Source: Pseudoalteromonas sp. MMG010 (GTDB lineage Bacteria; Pseudomonadota; Gammaproteobacteria; Enterobacterales; Alteromonadaceae). From it: 64,000 nucleotides of DNA. Location: NCBI RefSeq assembly GCF_018100905.1, contig NZ_JAGJEG010000002.1, positions 372,001-436,000 on the forward strand. Reading direction: 5' to 3'. Shown one piece after another: positions 9,675 through 21,300 of this stretch. A program made the position numbers and the translations under genes. The notes under the pieces are model-generated. The model was not told the origin of the DNA and did not search any database. It saw only the letters and a list, made by a program, of their open reading frames with translations. Numbering within the stretch: the first letter of the stretch is position 1; each line of letters begins with the position of its first letter.

Positions 9675-9911
9675 TTACTCAGCGTGAGCTGTAACGTAAT
9701 CGATTGCAGTTTGAACTGTAGTGATCTTTTCTGCTTCTTCATCAGGGATCTCTGTATCGAACTCTTCTTCAAGAGCCATTACTAATTCAACAGTATCTAG
9801 AGAATCTGCACCTAAGTCATCAACAAAAGAAGCTTCGTTTTTAACTTCTTCTTCTTTAACACCTAGTTGTTCGATGATAATTTTTTTTACGCGTTCTTGA
9901 ATATCGCTCAT
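9675..9911 (-). CDS. acpP: Acyl carrier protein
   Basis: A 78-residue acidic protein that carries growing acyl chains on 4'-phosphopantetheine. The modified serine is Ser37 in [11 protein letters not shown]. The sequence is close to E. coli AcpP throughout. The ATG at 9911 is chosen over an upstream in-frame ATG at 9938 because family members begin MS(D/T)IEER, and AAAGGA lies just ahead of 9911. A 249-base spacer separates it from fabG and may hold an acpP promoter. Its own terminator follows. Confidence 0.97.
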   Translation of the reverse strand: MSDIQERVKKIIIEQLGVKEEEVKNEASFVDDLGADSLDTVELVMALEEEFDTEIPDEEAEKITTVQTAIDYVTAHAE

Positions 9912-10160
9912 TCTTTTTTCCTTTAATAAAAACGCCAATGCGTTATTTTCAGATTGTCGCGTAGTTTACGCGGCATAATTCTCTGATTCAATGATTTGAC
10001 TGTAAATAATTGTCTGGTCAAACCTCTGAATGTCTATTTAATCATTTATCGCTTATTTTAATAGCGATTTCAAGTATGTTTAAAGCAAGTTCACAAAAAT
10101 TTCAATCTATTTAAATAAACTAATTAAACATATTTCAATATTTAAAGCTTATAAAAAGCA

Positions 10161-10907
10161 TTAAACCATGTACATCGCACCATTTACATGCAAAGTTTCA
10201 CCAGATACATAAGCAGCCGCATCAGACGCCAAATAACACACTGCTGCAGCAATTTCATCAGGTTGCCCTAAACGCCCAGCAGGTACATTGGCAAGAGTTG
10301 CAGATTTTTGATCTTCCGTTAGCTCATCAGTCATATCTGTTTGAATAAAACCAGGTGCAACCACATTAACAGTAATGCCACGAGAGGCGACTTCGCGAGC
10401 TAGCGATTTAGAAAAACCAATGACCCCTGCTTTCGCTGCTGCATAGTTCGCTTGGCCCGCGTTCCCCATAGTACCGACAACTGAACCAATATTAATTATA
10501 CGACCATTTTTCTTTTTCATCATTGGACGTAACACTGCTTTTGATAAACGGAAAATTGAACTTAAATTAGTATCAATAATATCATCCCATTCACCTTCTT
10601 TCATACGCATTAATAAATTATCACGTGTTATGCCTGCATTATTAACTAATACATCAACATCACCAAAATCAGCTTTAATTGCGGCAAGTGTCGCTTCAAT
10701 AGAGGCAGGATCAGTGACATTCAATGCATAACCTTTACCGTTATCAGCTAAATATTCACTAATTTTTTGTGCACCGTTTTCACTTGTTGCTGTACCAACT
10801 ACTGTAGCGCCTTGAGCAACTAACGTATTTGCAATTGCTTTGCCAATACCACGGCTAGCGCCTGTGATCAGCACAACTTTACCTTCTAAAGAAAATAGAT
10901 TCGTCAT
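10161..10907 (-). CDS. fabG: 3-oxoacyl-[acyl-carrier-protein] reductase
   Basis: The NADPH-dependent reductase of fatty-acid elongation, an SDR protein. It has the cofactor motif TGASRGIGKA, NNAGITRDN, active-site Ser in GSVVG and YxxxK in NYAAAKAG. At 248 residues it matches E. coli FabG (244). The start at 10907 gives the family N-terminus (MTNLFSLEGKV); an in-frame ATG 57 bases upstream would add a non-homologous extension running back into fabD. AAGAG precedes the chosen ATG. It lies 11 bases after fabD. Confidence 0.96.
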   Translation of the reverse strand: MTNLFSLEGKVVLITGASRGIGKAIANTLVAQGATVVGTATSENGAQKISEYLADNGKGYALNVTDPASIEATLAAIKADFGDVDVLVNNAGITRDNLLMRMKEGEWDDIIDTNLSSIFRLSKAVLRPMMKKKNGRIINIGSVVGTMGNAGQANYAAAKAGVIGFSKSLAREVASRGITVNVVAPGFIQTDMTDELTEDQKSATLANVPAGRLGQPDEIAAAVCYLASDAAAYVSGETLHVNGAMYMV

Positions 10908-10918
10908 ATTAAATACTC

Positions 10919-11845
10919 TTATTTTGCTGCTTCTATAGCTGCAGTATCGTTTACTGAGCCACATACCAATGTTTTATCAATTCTTTTCGCTAAGCCCGTT
11001 AATACTTTACCAGGACCAAATTCATAGCTTTGCGTAATACCTTGCGCAACAAGTGTTTGAACTGTTTCTGTCCAACGTACCGGGCTGTATAGCTGACGTA
11101 CTAAGGCATCTTTTATTGCATCACAAGAGTGTTGTGCTTTTACATCTACATTATTAAACACATCACACGTTGGTGATTTTAAAGTTAAAGATGCTAAATC
11201 GTTTGCTAATTTTTGCGCTGCAGGCTTCATTAGTTCACAATGAGAAGGTACGCTTACAGTTAGTGGCAGAGCACGTTTAGCACCCGCGTCTTTACATGCC
11301 TGAGAGGCTCTATCAACGGCCGCTTTGTGACCTGCAATAACAACTTGACCAGGTGAGTTATAGTTAACTGGAGAGACAACCTCTCCTTGCGCCGAACTCT
11401 CACATGCTTCTTTTATTTTATCATCATCAAGACCAATAATCGCAGCCATAGAACCTACACCCGTAGGTACCGCTTCTTGCATATATAGTCCGCGTTTTTC
11501 TACCAGCTTTACAGCCTCGCTTAAGCTTACAACATCACTACATACTAAAGCCGAATATTCACCTAAGCTATGTCCGGCCATAACAACGTCAGTATCTGGA
11601 TTAATAGCGCGCCATTGGCGATATATAGCAACACTTGCAGTTAATAAAGCAGGTTGAGTACGGTGGGTTTCATTTAAGTCTTGTTCAGGGCCATTTAAAA
11701 CTAAATCAGCTAAATCATAACCTAAAGCATCAGATGCTTCTTTAAATGTCGCTTTAACAACAGCAGATGAAGCTAATAATTCACTTAGCATACCAACACT
11801 TTGAGAGCCTTGGCCTGGGAAAAGAAGTGCAATTTTTTGTGACAT
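10919..11845 (-). CDS. fabD: Malonyl-CoA-ACP transacylase
   Basis: Transfers malonyl groups from CoA to ACP. The nucleophile elbow GHSLGEYSAL (Ser about residue 92), N-terminal FPGQGSQ and the C-terminal EFGPGKVLTGL are all present. At 308 residues it is full length. It follows plsX after only 48 bases. In E. coli, Vibrio and Shewanella fabH lies between plsX and fabD, but no trace of it is seen here. Confidence 0.96.
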   Translation of the reverse strand: MSQKIALLFPGQGSQSVGMLSELLASSAVVKATFKEASDALGYDLADLVLNGPEQDLNETHRTQPALLTASVAIYRQWRAINPDTDVVMAGHSLGEYSALVCSDVVSLSEAVKLVEKRGLYMQEAVPTGVGSMAAIIGLDDDKIKEACESSAQGEVVSPVNYNSPGQVVIAGHKAAVDRASQACKDAGAKRALPLTVSVPSHCELMKPAAQKLANDLASLTLKSPTCDVFNNVDVKAQHSCDAIKDALVRQLYSPVRWTETVQTLVAQGITQSYEFGPGKVLTGLAKRIDKTLVCGSVNDTAAIEAAK

Positions 11846-11893
11846 AGTTTGCTCTTTTTATTTAACAATTTTTATTTTGTATATTACTAATCT

Positions 11894-12937
11894 TTAATCA
11901 TTAGCAATATCATTATCTGTGATTTGCTGTTTTTCAAACATAGCAGCTATTTTATCAGGTAGTTGGCGTTCAACTTCGCGTACAGCCTCATTAATTGCCT
12001 CATTAAACGCTTTTGCAGAGGCATTACCATGACTTTTCACCACAATACCGCGCAATCCTACCAGAGAAGCACCATTATACTGGTCGGGGTTCACCCTTTT
12101 ATAGAGTTTTTTTATTATTGGAGCCAACATAAATGCTAATGATTTATAAATTAAATGCTTTTCCAATGCTGAACTAAACTTTTTCATAATAAGTTTAGCA
12201 ATCCCTTCACAGGTTTTTAAAGCCACATTGCCGACAAAGCCATCGCAAACAATTACATCCGCTTTCCCTGTAAAAATATCACTACCTTCACTATAACCAC
12301 TGTAGTTTAAATGTGGGCATTGTTGCATTAATTGAGCGGCACGTTTTATCTCATCGTGACCTTTAATATCTTCTGCACCGATGTTTAATAAACTGACTTT
12401 AGGGTTATCACAACCAAGAGCTTGGCCAGCCACAACAGAGCCCATAATACCAAATTGATAAAGGGTTTGAGCATCACAGTGAACATTGGCACCGAGATCA
12501 AGTAAATAAACAGGATTTTTTTTCTCAGTAGGAACAGCAGAAATTAATGCAGGACGTTTTACACCTGGTAGCATTTTCAATACGTAATGCGCCATAAAGA
12601 ATAACGCGCCAGTATTACCTGAACTCACACAAGCTTGTGCTTCCCCAGATTTAACTAAATCAAGCGCAACACGCATTGAAGAGTCTTTTTTAGCTCTAAC
12701 AGCACTGGCAGGTTCACAAGCATTAGTTACAACTTCACTACAATGGCGAATAATTAATCGAGGATGAGAAACAGAATCGAAATTGGCAAGTCTTTGGGTT
12801 AAAACTTGTTCATTACCACACAAAATCAACGTCAAGTTGGCATGGGAATTTACTGCATTTATTGCAGCGGGGATAGATGAACGGGGGCCGTAATCGCCCC
12901 CCATCATATCTAACGCAATGGTTAGATTAGTCAGCAT
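11894..12937 (-). CDS. plsX: Phosphate acyltransferase PlsX
   Basis: Converts acyl-ACP to acyl-phosphate, the first step of the PlsX/PlsY route to phospholipids. Family features are [11 protein letters not shown] at the N-terminus, [40 protein letters not shown] and [17 protein letters not shown]. At 347 residues it is full length. It lies 12 bases after rpmF, the conserved rpmF-plsX arrangement. Confidence 0.96.
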   Translation of the reverse strand: MLTNLTIALDMMGGDYGPRSSIPAAINAVNSHANLTLILCGNEQVLTQRLANFDSVSHPRLIIRHCSEVVTNACEPASAVRAKKDSSMRVALDLVKSGEAQACVSSGNTGALFFMAHYVLKMLPGVKRPALISAVPTEKKNPVYLLDLGANVHCDAQTLYQFGIMGSVVAGQALGCDNPKVSLLNIGAEDIKGHDEIKRAAQLMQQCPHLNYSGYSEGSDIFTGKADVIVCDGFVGNVALKTCEGIAKLIMKKFSSALEKHLIYKSLAFMLAPIIKKLYKRVNPDQYNGASLVGLRGIVVKSHGNASAKAFNEAINEAVREVERQLPDKIAAMFEKQQITDNDIAND

Positions 12938-12949
12938 AAAAGCAATCTC

Positions 12950-13120
12950 TTAGTTAGAAATTACTTGAACGCCTTTGTAGTAACCGTCAGCAGTTACATG
13001 GTGACGACGATGAGTCTCACCTGAAGTTTGGTCAACTGTTAAAGTTGGACCGTTGATCGCATCGTGTGAACGGCGCATGCCGCGTCTTGCACGAGACTTT
13101 TTGCTTTTTTGTACAGCCAT
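12950..13120 (-). CDS. rpmF: 50S ribosomal protein L32
   Basis: A 56-residue basic protein beginning [20 protein letters not shown] and ending VQVISN; I read it directly on the minus strand between yceD and plsX. It matches gammaproteobacterial L32, which starts MAVQ(Q/K)(S/N)(K/R). GGAG lies about 6 bases upstream of the ATG. The yceD-rpmF pair is separated by 10 bases and is cotranscribed in E. coli. Confidence 0.97.
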   Translation of the reverse strand: MAVQKSKKSRARRGMRRSHDAINGPTLTVDQTSGETHRRHHVTADGYYKGVQVISN

Positions 13121-13130
13121 TAGTCTTCTC

Positions 13131-13655
13131 CTAAGAATCTTTCTTAAGTTGTTTCAAAATATCAAATGGATTTGGTTTATCATCTTCTGCTTTTAACACA
13201 CCAAAGCTGGCAGGCTTTGCTGAGTAATTACACGAAGCTTCGTTGTGTGTAGGCACTATAGGCACTGCTAAAATCAACTCGTCTTCGATTAACTCAAACA
13301 CATTAATTTCACCATTTTCATCAAGCGCTACTTCATCGTAGACTTCTGGAAGATCATCTGACTCAGCATCCAAACCAATTGGCGAATACATAAAGTCTTG
13401 ATCCAAATCCAACCCTAAATCATCATTGCAACGTTGACAAGTTACAGTTACGTGTGTCGACAAATTGCCTTTAATCACAACTAAACCTTGCTCATCATAT
13501 TTACACTGAATTTTTACCGCTATTTCACCTTCTTCTTCCTGTACAACACCTCGTAAACGAGCAAGTTTCTCAAGCGGTACAATACCATCGTATGATAAAC
13601 GGTGTTGCGCTGCTTTCCCAGGATGAAGGGTGATAGGAATTTTTACCTTTTGCAT
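13131..13655 (-). CDS. yceD: YceD family protein (23S rRNA accumulation, DUF177)
   Basis: A 174-residue acidic protein of the DUF177/YceD family, reported to be required for 23S rRNA accumulation in E. coli and plants. Visible marks are VTCQRCND (CxxC) in the middle, the acidic stretch rich in Asp/Glu, and the conserved C-terminal [12 protein letters not shown]. It is the first gene of the minus-strand cluster and diverges from yceF, exactly as in E. coli. The promoter for the whole rpmF-fab run should lie in 13656-13784. Confidence 0.9.
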   Translation of the reverse strand: MQKVKIPITLHPGKAAQHRLSYDGIVPLEKLARLRGVVQEEEGEIAVKIQCKYDEQGLVVIKGNLSTHVTVTCQRCNDDLGLDLDQDFMYSPIGLDAESDDLPEVYDEVALDENGEINVFELIEDELILAVPIVPTHNEASCNYSAKPASFGVLKAEDDKPNPFDILKQLKKDS

Positions 13656-13784
13656 AGGGGCTGCATCATATAGATAGTTAGTTGGTTAGTCAAAATAAAA
13701 AACCGTTTTTACCTAGTTTTTCGCGTGTTTTCGTCTCAGATCTGATTTATCCTAACTGAAATGTATATTTTATAGGATAAATCG

Positions 13785-14378
13785 ATGTCTCATCCGCTTA
13801 TTTTAGCGTCAAGCTCGCCCTTTCGGCAGTCTTTATTAAAAAAACTTCATCTAGAGTTTGATACTTTTTCACCTAATATAGACGAAAGTGCACAACCCAA
13901 TGAACTTCCCGAACAATTAGTTAAACGTTTAAGTTGGCAAAAAGCTAAAGCCGCAGAACAACATTTTAAAAAAGGGCTTGTGATAGGATCAGACCAAGTC
14001 GCCATTTTTGATAATCAAATTTTAGGAAAACCTCACAATAAAGAAAATGCAATCAAACAATTAAGTTTATTTAGTGGTCAAACAGTCACCTTTTTAACTG
14101 GATTATGTGTCTATGATATTGATACATCAAAATATAAAACAATTGTCGAACCCTTTAATGTTGTTTTTAAACACCTCAATCAAAAACAAATATCTGCCTA
14201 TTGCGATATGGAACAACCCTATAATTGTGCCGGCAGTTTTAAAAGCGAAGGATTAGGTATAAGTTTATTTGAGAGGCTTCAAGGTGATGATCCTAATGCA
14301 TTAATAGGTTTACCTTTAATTAAGTTATGTAATTTACTCAATGAATTTGGCATTGATGTTTTAACTTACAACAAGTAA
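13785..14378 (+). CDS. yceF: Maf-like nucleoside triphosphate pyrophosphatase YceF
   Basis: A Maf/HAM1-superfamily pyrophosphatase; the E. coli YceF subfamily hydrolyses 7-methyl-GTP. Motifs: LASSSPFRQSLLKK (residues 7-20), SPNIDES, the catalytic-acid loop VIGSDQV and CAGSFKSEGLG. At 197 residues it is standard. It diverges from yceD across 129 bases. In E. coli the next gene is rluC; here a chemoreceptor gene is inserted. Confidence 0.92.
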   Translation: MSHPLILASSSPFRQSLLKKLHLEFDTFSPNIDESAQPNELPEQLVKRLSWQKAKAAEQHFKKGLVIGSDQVAIFDNQILGKPHNKENAIKQLSLFSGQTVTFLTGLCVYDIDTSKYKTIVEPFNVVFKHLNQKQISAYCDMEQPYNCAGSFKSEGLGISLFERLQGDDPNALIGLPLIKLCNLLNEFGIDVLTYNK

Positions 14379-14511
14379 TTCAACGCTAACAATTCATCAT
14401 AACCCATCGTTAAGACGCACAATAATAAATATAATCTAAATAATTGTATTAATGTGTGTTCTTAACTATATCTTTAATCTACTTAAGTTCCCATTATAGA
14501 AAAGAGATACA

Positions 14512-16620
14512 ATGAATCTATCAATTAAAGCTCGGTTAATTATCGCATTAACCTTAATGACCGCTTTTGTTGCACTTACCGCTTTTAGCAGTTTAATATC
14601 TTTAAAAACGCTCGAAGAGCAAATTAATGCAATAACTGATGAAGCCGGTCCTACAATAGAAGAAACTGATGATTTAATTGCCACTCTTTGGGAGTCAGCC
14701 AAAGTAGCAAACGAAATATTAGCCAGTGAAGAATTAGATGAAATAGACACCCTTGCCACTGAGCTTATCGAGTTAGAAACACTTTTTACCGAAATAAACA
14801 AATCACTGCGCTCAATTGTTGATGATGAAAAATATAAAGCATTAATCGACCAGGCATTTGAAAAACATACTTCTTTCATCATCCATTCCAAAGACATGAT
14901 AGCGGCCCACCGTTTAGAGTTATTAACTGAAATAAAAGCGAAAGACTTGTTAGTTCAATTTGATGCCCAAGGAGCTGAGCTAATCACTATTTTAGAAAAG
15001 TTTGCGAACGAAAATGAATCCGAAATGCAAACATCTGAAGATGCTGGCGACAGAATTATCGCCACGGGGGGTAGCGCAAAACAAGTGAACGACTTATTGG
15101 GAGAGCTTTTTGAGAAAGATTACCCAGTCGTGGAGGCTGCACTTAAACTGCAGCGCTTAATAATAGAAATGCAAGATACCTCAGGAGAGTACTTAGCAGA
15201 AGAAAATCCAAAATACCTAGCATCTATTTCGAATGAATTTAATGCCCTAGCAAACAACACCACCCCATTTTTTAATATTATTGTAGATTTAGCCGAAACC
15301 GAACAAGATACAATATATGCCAAGCAATTACTTTCACTGTTTTCTGACTGGAAAAAGCTTGCTTACGATGACGATCAACTTTTTGACTCCTACCGTACAC
15401 AGTTACAACAAGAGTACAAAGCTGACGAATTAACTGAGCTGCTTGAAATAGATGTAGATAAAGCAGATGAAATTTTAGAAAAGATAGCAAAAACATCTGA
15501 TGATTTTATGGAAAGTGCTGATGAAAGTGCTGCTGAGTATGTTGCTGGAGCGGTGACGATACAATTTGTATTTCTGTTTTCAGCAATTATTGTCGGCACT
15601 GTTATGGTATTCATTTTTGTTAGATTAATAATAATCCCAATCAATGAACTGTCAGACAGGCTTAATGATATTGCGCAAGGTGAAGGCGATTTAACGCAAC
15701 GAGTTGATGATTCAGCAAAAAATGAAATAGGTCAATTAGCAACAGGGTTTAATGTTTTTATAGAAAAAATTCAAGGTTTAGTAAAACAAATCTCAAATTC
15801 ATCGCAAGAACTAAATCAATCCGTCACTTCAATGGACTCATTACTGAACTCAGTCACAACCTCAATCCAAAACCAAAGTACTGAAACAGATTCAACTGCC
15901 GCTGCAATCAATCAAATGTCTTCAACCTCTTCTGAAATAGTCGCCAATATTGAAAATGTGACATCTTCTACGTCATCAGCTAATTCACAAGGCCAACAAG
16001 CAAAAAAAGTCGTTGAAAGTACAGTGAGTTCGATTCGTAATTTAGCACAAGAAATTCAAACCAGCACTGTGGTCGTAAAAGATTTAAATGAATCATCTAA
16101 CGAGATTGGTGAAGTACTCACGGTTATCAGGGGCATTGCTGATCAAACAAATTTACTCGCACTCAATGCAGCCATAGAAGCAGCCCGTGCAGGAGAGCAA
16201 GGAAGAGGCTTTGCTGTTGTTGCAGACGAAGTGCGTACGCTGGCAGGTAGAACTCAAGTTAGTACTGAAGAAATACAAAAGATGATTGAAAAACTGCAAA
16301 CAGGATCTGAAAAAGCTGTGATGAGTATGGAGAAAAACCAAAAAACCAGTGAGGTGACAGTAACACAAGCGGTTGAAGCGGGAGAGTATTTAGATAAAAT
16401 TAGTGCTGCTATTACAGATATTGATGGCCTCGTTATGCATACAAACACCTCTATGCAGCAACAAAATGAAGCAACAGAAAGTATTAACGAAAGCATTAGC
16501 AGCATTGTTATTTCAGCGCAAGGCGTGTCTAAATCAATAGAAGAAACGAAAGAAAATGCCGCAAGCGTTAATAATTTGGGCAGTGAGTTAACCAAGTTAG
16601 TTAATCAATTTAAAATATAA
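14512..16620 (+). CDS. Methyl-accepting chemotaxis protein
   Basis: A 702-residue transmembrane chemoreceptor. Domains: first membrane helix (about residues 8-30), a long periplasmic, largely helical sensing region (about 31-342), second membrane helix (about 345-370), HAMP (about 370-425) and the cytoplasmic signalling domain. The highly conserved hairpin tip reads [20 protein letters not shown] and continues [15 protein letters not shown]. No C-terminal CheR/CheB-docking pentapeptide is seen (it ends NQFKI). The ligand cannot be told from sequence. It is a single-gene unit followed by a bidirectional terminator. Confidence 0.94.
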   Translation: MNLSIKARLIIALTLMTAFVALTAFSSLISLKTLEEQINAITDEAGPTIEETDDLIATLWESAKVANEILASEELDEIDTLATELIELETLFTEINKSLRSIVDDEKYKALIDQAFEKHTSFIIHSKDMIAAHRLELLTEIKAKDLLVQFDAQGAELITILEKFANENESEMQTSEDAGDRIIATGGSAKQVNDLLGELFEKDYPVVEAALKLQRLIIEMQDTSGEYLAEENPKYLASISNEFNALANNTTPFFNIIVDLAETEQDTIYAKQLLSLFSDWKKLAYDDDQLFDSYRTQLQQEYKADELTELLEIDVDKADEILEKIAKTSDDFMESADESAAEYVAGAVTIQFVFLFSAIIVGTVMVFIFVRLIIIPINELSDRLNDIAQGEGDLTQRVDDSAKNEIGQLATGFNVFIEKIQGLVKQISNSSQELNQSVTSMDSLLNSVTTSIQNQSTETDSTAAAINQMSSTSSEIVANIENVTSSTSSANSQGQQAKKVVESTVSSIRNLAQEIQTSTVVVKDLNESSNEIGEVLTVIRGIADQTNLLALNAAIEAARAGEQGRGFAVVADEVRTLAGRTQVSTEEIQKMIEKLQTGSEKAVMSMEKNQKTSEVTVTQAVEAGEYLDKISAAITDIDGLVMHTNTSMQQQNEATESINESISSIVISAQGVSKSIEETKENAASVNNLGSELTKLVNQFKI

Positions 16621-16632
16621 AAGTGACATAAT

Positions 16633-16664
16633 AAAAAAGGGTCTGAAATTTCAGACTCTTTTTT
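16633..16664. terminator. Bidirectional terminator between chemoreceptor gene and rluC
   Basis: A perfect palindrome GTCTGAAATTTCAGAC flanked by A6 on the left and T6 on the right, so it can end transcription from both converging genes. Confidence 0.85.
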
Positions 16665-16678
16665 ATTTTAAATTAGTT

Positions 16679-17635
16679 TTATTTATTGTCTCGTAACGCT
16701 AATACACATTTTTTTAATGCTTTATCTAAAGGTGCCTCTACGCGCATAGTTGTCTCATTTTTTGGGTGATAAAAGCTTAAGTCGTGTGCATGTAAAAATA
16801 ATCGATTTAGTCCACGCTTGCGCATTAATGCATCAAAACCTTGATCGCCATATTTATCATCGCAAGCAATAGGATGCCCTTTACATTGGGTATGCACACG
16901 AATTTGATGTGTACGCCCTGTTACAGGTGATGCTTGCACTAAAGAACAATCACTAAAACGTTCAAGTACCCTAAAGCGTGTATGCGAAGGTTTACCCTCT
17001 TCGTTATCAACACGTACAACTCGCTCACCCGATTTAAGAGTATTTTTACGCAAGCCCTCGGTCACATTTTTAGTTTTTGACTCCCACTGCCCTTCAACTA
17101 AAGCCCAATAATTTTTTTCCATTGTTTTTTCACGAAGCTGCTCATGTAACGCTGTTAAAACAGAGCGCCTTTTCGATATTAACAAACAGCCCGAAGTATC
17201 TCTATCAAGGCGATGAACAAGCTCAAGGCTTTTTTCTTGAGGACGTAATGCCCTTAGTGCCTCAATTAAACCATAACTTAAACCACTACCACCATGTACA
17301 GCCATACCTGAAGGTTTGTTTATCACAATTAAATATTTATCTTCAAATAAAATGGCATCTTCTAATTGGGTCACTTTATCGAGTTTACTTGGAACAAATT
17401 CTTCGCGTTCAGCAACTTTAATAGGCGGAATACGTACAATATCATTTAGCTGAAGTTTATAGACTGGTTTAGCCCGCTTTTTATTAACGCGTACTTCCCC
17501 TTTTCTTAAAATTTTATAAACAGCGCTTTTTGGCACCCCTTTTAAATGGGTAATAAGAAAGTTATCGATTCGTTGACCTAAATGGTCTTCATCAATAGTA
17601 ACAAAGGTAACTTGTAAGCCGGTATTTTCTGACAT
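16679..17635 (-). CDS. rluC: 23S rRNA pseudouridine(955/2504/2580) synthase
   Basis: RluC makes three pseudouridines in 23S rRNA. It has an N-terminal S4-like domain (about residues 12-75) and the RluA-family catalytic motif HRLDRDTSGCLLISK (catalytic Asp about residue 144), with RTHQIRVH further on. At 318 residues it matches E. coli RluC (319). It diverges from rne across 751 bases, the same arrangement as in E. coli. Confidence 0.95.
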   Translation of the reverse strand: MSENTGLQVTFVTIDEDHLGQRIDNFLITHLKGVPKSAVYKILRKGEVRVNKKRAKPVYKLQLNDIVRIPPIKVAEREEFVPSKLDKVTQLEDAILFEDKYLIVINKPSGMAVHGGSGLSYGLIEALRALRPQEKSLELVHRLDRDTSGCLLISKRRSVLTALHEQLREKTMEKNYWALVEGQWESKTKNVTEGLRKNTLKSGERVVRVDNEEGKPSHTRFRVLERFSDCSLVQASPVTGRTHQIRVHTQCKGHPIACDDKYGDQGFDALMRKRGLNRLFLHAHDLSFYHPKNETTMRVEAPLDKALKKCVLALRDNK

Positions 17636-18386
17636 TGCCTAATCACTGATTTAAGTAAAATAATTTAGTTGCTAACACGGTAACATTAATGGGATAATCA
17701 GCGGCGCAAATATAAGTTATTTGCACATAACAACGGTGCTTTTTATACATTAAAACATTCGTGATGCACATTTTGAGTAAGTGATCATACAGATCCACGT
17801 TAAGTTTTCCAAAGCTTTTATACATACTTAAAAATCACGTGCGCTCAATTAACAGCAATGCGTGTAATATATTGCTGCTTAAGTTTGAACATGAATCACC
17901 TTTAATGTGATAAAAAAGCAATGAAGAATTAATTTGTCAGATAGTGACGACGTAAAATACGTCGTTCAGAAATAGCTTAAAAACAAATAAATTAGTTTAT
18001 TTAAATTAAAATCGCATTGATACAACCAGTAAAACACATACTGTCTTTTATACCTCTACGAGTAAAAAATAGTCATATACTATTTACAACTCCCTGAGCA
18101 CAGTTTGATATTAACTAGCGTATTAAAAACGATTTATACAACAGGCCGACTTCTGGATAAAACTGCAAAATGCCGCTTACATAAAAAGCCAACAGTTTTA
18201 TACCCAATATGAATTTAATAATGTGAATGAACGTTATTGTCGGCCCGCAATTAATTACAACACTGTTTAATGTATTTTAAGTCGTTCCAAAAAGACCCAG
18301 CCGTGAGGTTGTACATGCTAAAAAAGGAACACCTGAACAGGCGACAAATTCGTCATGTCAGCGACACAAACTTATAGAGTAATAAT
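17636..18386 (+). promoter_or_regulatory. Long rluC-rne intergenic region and probable rne 5' leader
   Basis: A 751-base AT-rich region without a convincing gene. In E. coli the rne 5' UTR is about 360 bases and mediates autoregulation by RNase E; a long leader is expected here too. A compact hairpin, ACGACGT-AAAAT-ACGTCGT, lies at 17947-17965. The last 100 bases (18285-18386) are richer in G+C and precede the rne ribosome-binding site AGAG. Promoter positions could not be fixed by eye, and no start site is claimed. Confidence 0.5.
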
Positions 18387-21300
18387 ATGAAACGCATGCT
18401 AATCAATGCAACGCAGCAAGAAGAAATGCGCGTAGCACTGGTTGATGGCCAACGCCTATATGATTTAGATATAGAAAGCCCTGGTCACGAACAGAAAAAA
18501 GCCAATATTTATAAAGGCAAAATTACCCGTATAGAACCATCATTAGAGGCGGCATTTGTAGACTACGGTGCAGATCGTCATGGTTTCTTACCTTTAAAAG
18601 AAATTGCTCGTACTTATTTCCCACAAGGCTATACTTTTCACGGTCGTCCAAATATTCGCGACGTGATCAAAGAAGGTCAAGAAGTTATCGTTCAAGTTGA
18701 TAAAGAAGAGCGAGGCCAAAAAGGCGCTGCTTTAACCACCTTTATCAGTGTAGCGGGTAGTTACTTAGTATTAATGCCAAACAACCCTCGTGCCGGTGGT
18801 ATTTCACGCCGTATCGAAGGTGATGAGCGAACTGAACTAAAAGATTCATTGAGCCGTTTAGAATTACCTAAAGGTATGGGCTTAATTGTACGTACTGCAG
18901 GTGTTGGTAAGTCGTTTGAAGAACTTAACTACGATTTAAAAGCATTATTAGTTCACTGGGAAGCAATCCAACAAGCTGCTGACAGTGCTAAAGCCCCCTT
19001 TTTAATCCACCAAGAAAGCAATGTAATTTTCCGCGCAATTCGCGATTATTTACGTCGTGACATTGGCGAGATATTAATTGATAAACCACGTGTTTTTGAA
19101 GAAGCTAAAGCGCACATTGAACGTTTTCGCCCCGACTTTATGAGCCGTGTTAAGTTATATCAAGGCGATACACCACTTTTCACTCACTATCAAATAGAAA
19201 GCCAAATTGAATCGGCATTTCAAAGAGAAGTTCGCCTTCCTTCTGGTGGTTCAATTGTAATTGACCCAACAGAAGCGTTAACCTCTATAGATATCAACTC
19301 GTCTAAAGCAACTAAAGGTGGCGATATAGAAGAGACTGCCCTAAATACTAATTTAGAAGCAGCTGATGAAATTGCTCGCCAATTACGTTTACGTGATTTA
19401 GGTGGTTTAATCGTTATCGATTTTATTGATATGACACCACCTCGCCATCAACGTGAAGTTGAAAATCGCTTAAAAGATGCGGCTCGCCCAGATCGTGCAC
19501 GTGTACAAATAGGTAAAATTTCACGTTTTGGCCTACTTGAAATGTCGCGTCAACGTCTGCGTCCATCACTTGGTGAAGCAAGCCAAGGCGTTTGTCCTCG
19601 TTGTAGCGGCCAAGGTACAGTCCGTTCAAACGAATCGATTGCACTCTCTATCTTGCGTTTAATCGAAGAAGAAGCAATTAAAGACAATACAGCACAAGTT
19701 AATGCACAAGTGCCCGTTGCAGTCGCTGCGTATTTATTAAATGAACAACGTCGTAGCGTTCATCGTATTGAAAAAGATCATAAATGTGATGTGGTGATTA
19801 TCCCAAATCAACATATGGAAACGCCACACTACGAAGTATTGCGATTACGTAAAGATGAAACAATTGAAGCGGTTAGCTACGAACAAGTAGTAGAGCCTGA
19901 GCAAGAAGTATTTACAACCTCTAAAACGGTTGCAGCCCCTGTTCGTGAAGAGCCTGTTTTAAAAGGTGTAGTAATGCCTTCTACTCCAGCTCCACAAGCG
20001 ACTGCAGCTAAAGAAACAAAAGCTGATGTTAGCTCACAAGAAAGTATCTTTACTGTAATTAGTAACTGGGTAAAAGCGTTATTTAGCTCGCAACCAAGTC
20101 CAGAGACTAAAACAGAAGAAAAGAAACCACAATCACGTAATAATCAACGTGGTGGCCACAACGATAACCGTCGTCGTAATAATAATCGCCGTCGCAACAA
20201 TAATCGTTCAAAGCCTCGTAACGAAAAGCCGGCTGACGAAACAGCAAAAAACGAAACGGTTGCAACAAATGAGACACAGGATAAAAACGAAAATCGCAAT
20301 AAGCGTCGTCGTAATCCAAACGCTCGTAAACGTCACGAACAACGTGATGATAAACCAGTACAAGAAACAAAAGACGATAGTTCTACTCAAGCTAAAACGT
20401 CACCTGAGCCGAAAGAAAGCAAGCCTAAGGTGCGTCGTCAACGTAGAAATATCCGTAAGAAAGTACGTGTTCAAGATGAAAACGCAGAACAAAAAGCAGT
20501 TGTTGATAATACGTTAGAGCAAAGTACTGCTAAAACAGACGTCGACACGCCAGTTCAAGCTGTATCTAAAGAACAAAATAAACCAGTTCAAGCTAAATCT
20601 GAGCCATCAGTAGAAAAAGCAGTACAGCCTAAAAATGTTGAAGCTGATACAAGCGATAGCGAAGATGATTCGCAGACAAGAACACGTTCACGTCGTTCTC
20701 CTCGCCATCTTCGTGCATCAGGTCAACGTCGCAAGCGCCCTGAAAATGATGCAGCAGAAACAAAATCTGATGAATCACCTGCATTTGTACCAGTAGCAGA
20801 TCAAGCCGCTGCGGAGTATGAAGCTGAGCTTAAAGCGAAAAAAGAACAAGAAAATACAGTCACTGAAGCACCAGTAACCACTGAAGCACCAGTCACTACT
20901 GAAGCACCAGTGACCACTGAAGTACCAGTTACCGCTGAAGCACCAGTAACCGCTGAAGCACCAGTGACCGCTGAAGCACCAGTGACCACTGAAGCGCCAG
21001 TGACCACTGAAGCGCCAGCAACTACTGAAGCACAAGTAACTACTGAAGCACCAGTCACTACTGAAGCACCAGTAACCGCTGAAGAACCAGTCACTACTGA
21101 AGCACCAGTAACCGCTGAAGCACCAGTAACCACTGAAGCACCAGTAACCACTGAAGCACCAGTAACCGCTGAAGCACCAGTAACTACTGAAGCACCAGTA
21201 ACTACTGAAGCACCAGTAACCACTGAAGCACCAGTAACCACTGAAGCACCAGTAACCGCTGAAGAACCAGTAACCGCTGAAGCACCAGTAACCGCTGAAG

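Noticed and set aside
17643-17825. 60-codon minus-strand frame between rluC and rne
   Set aside because: Low-complexity translation, no ribosome-binding site, and located in the expected rne regulatory region.
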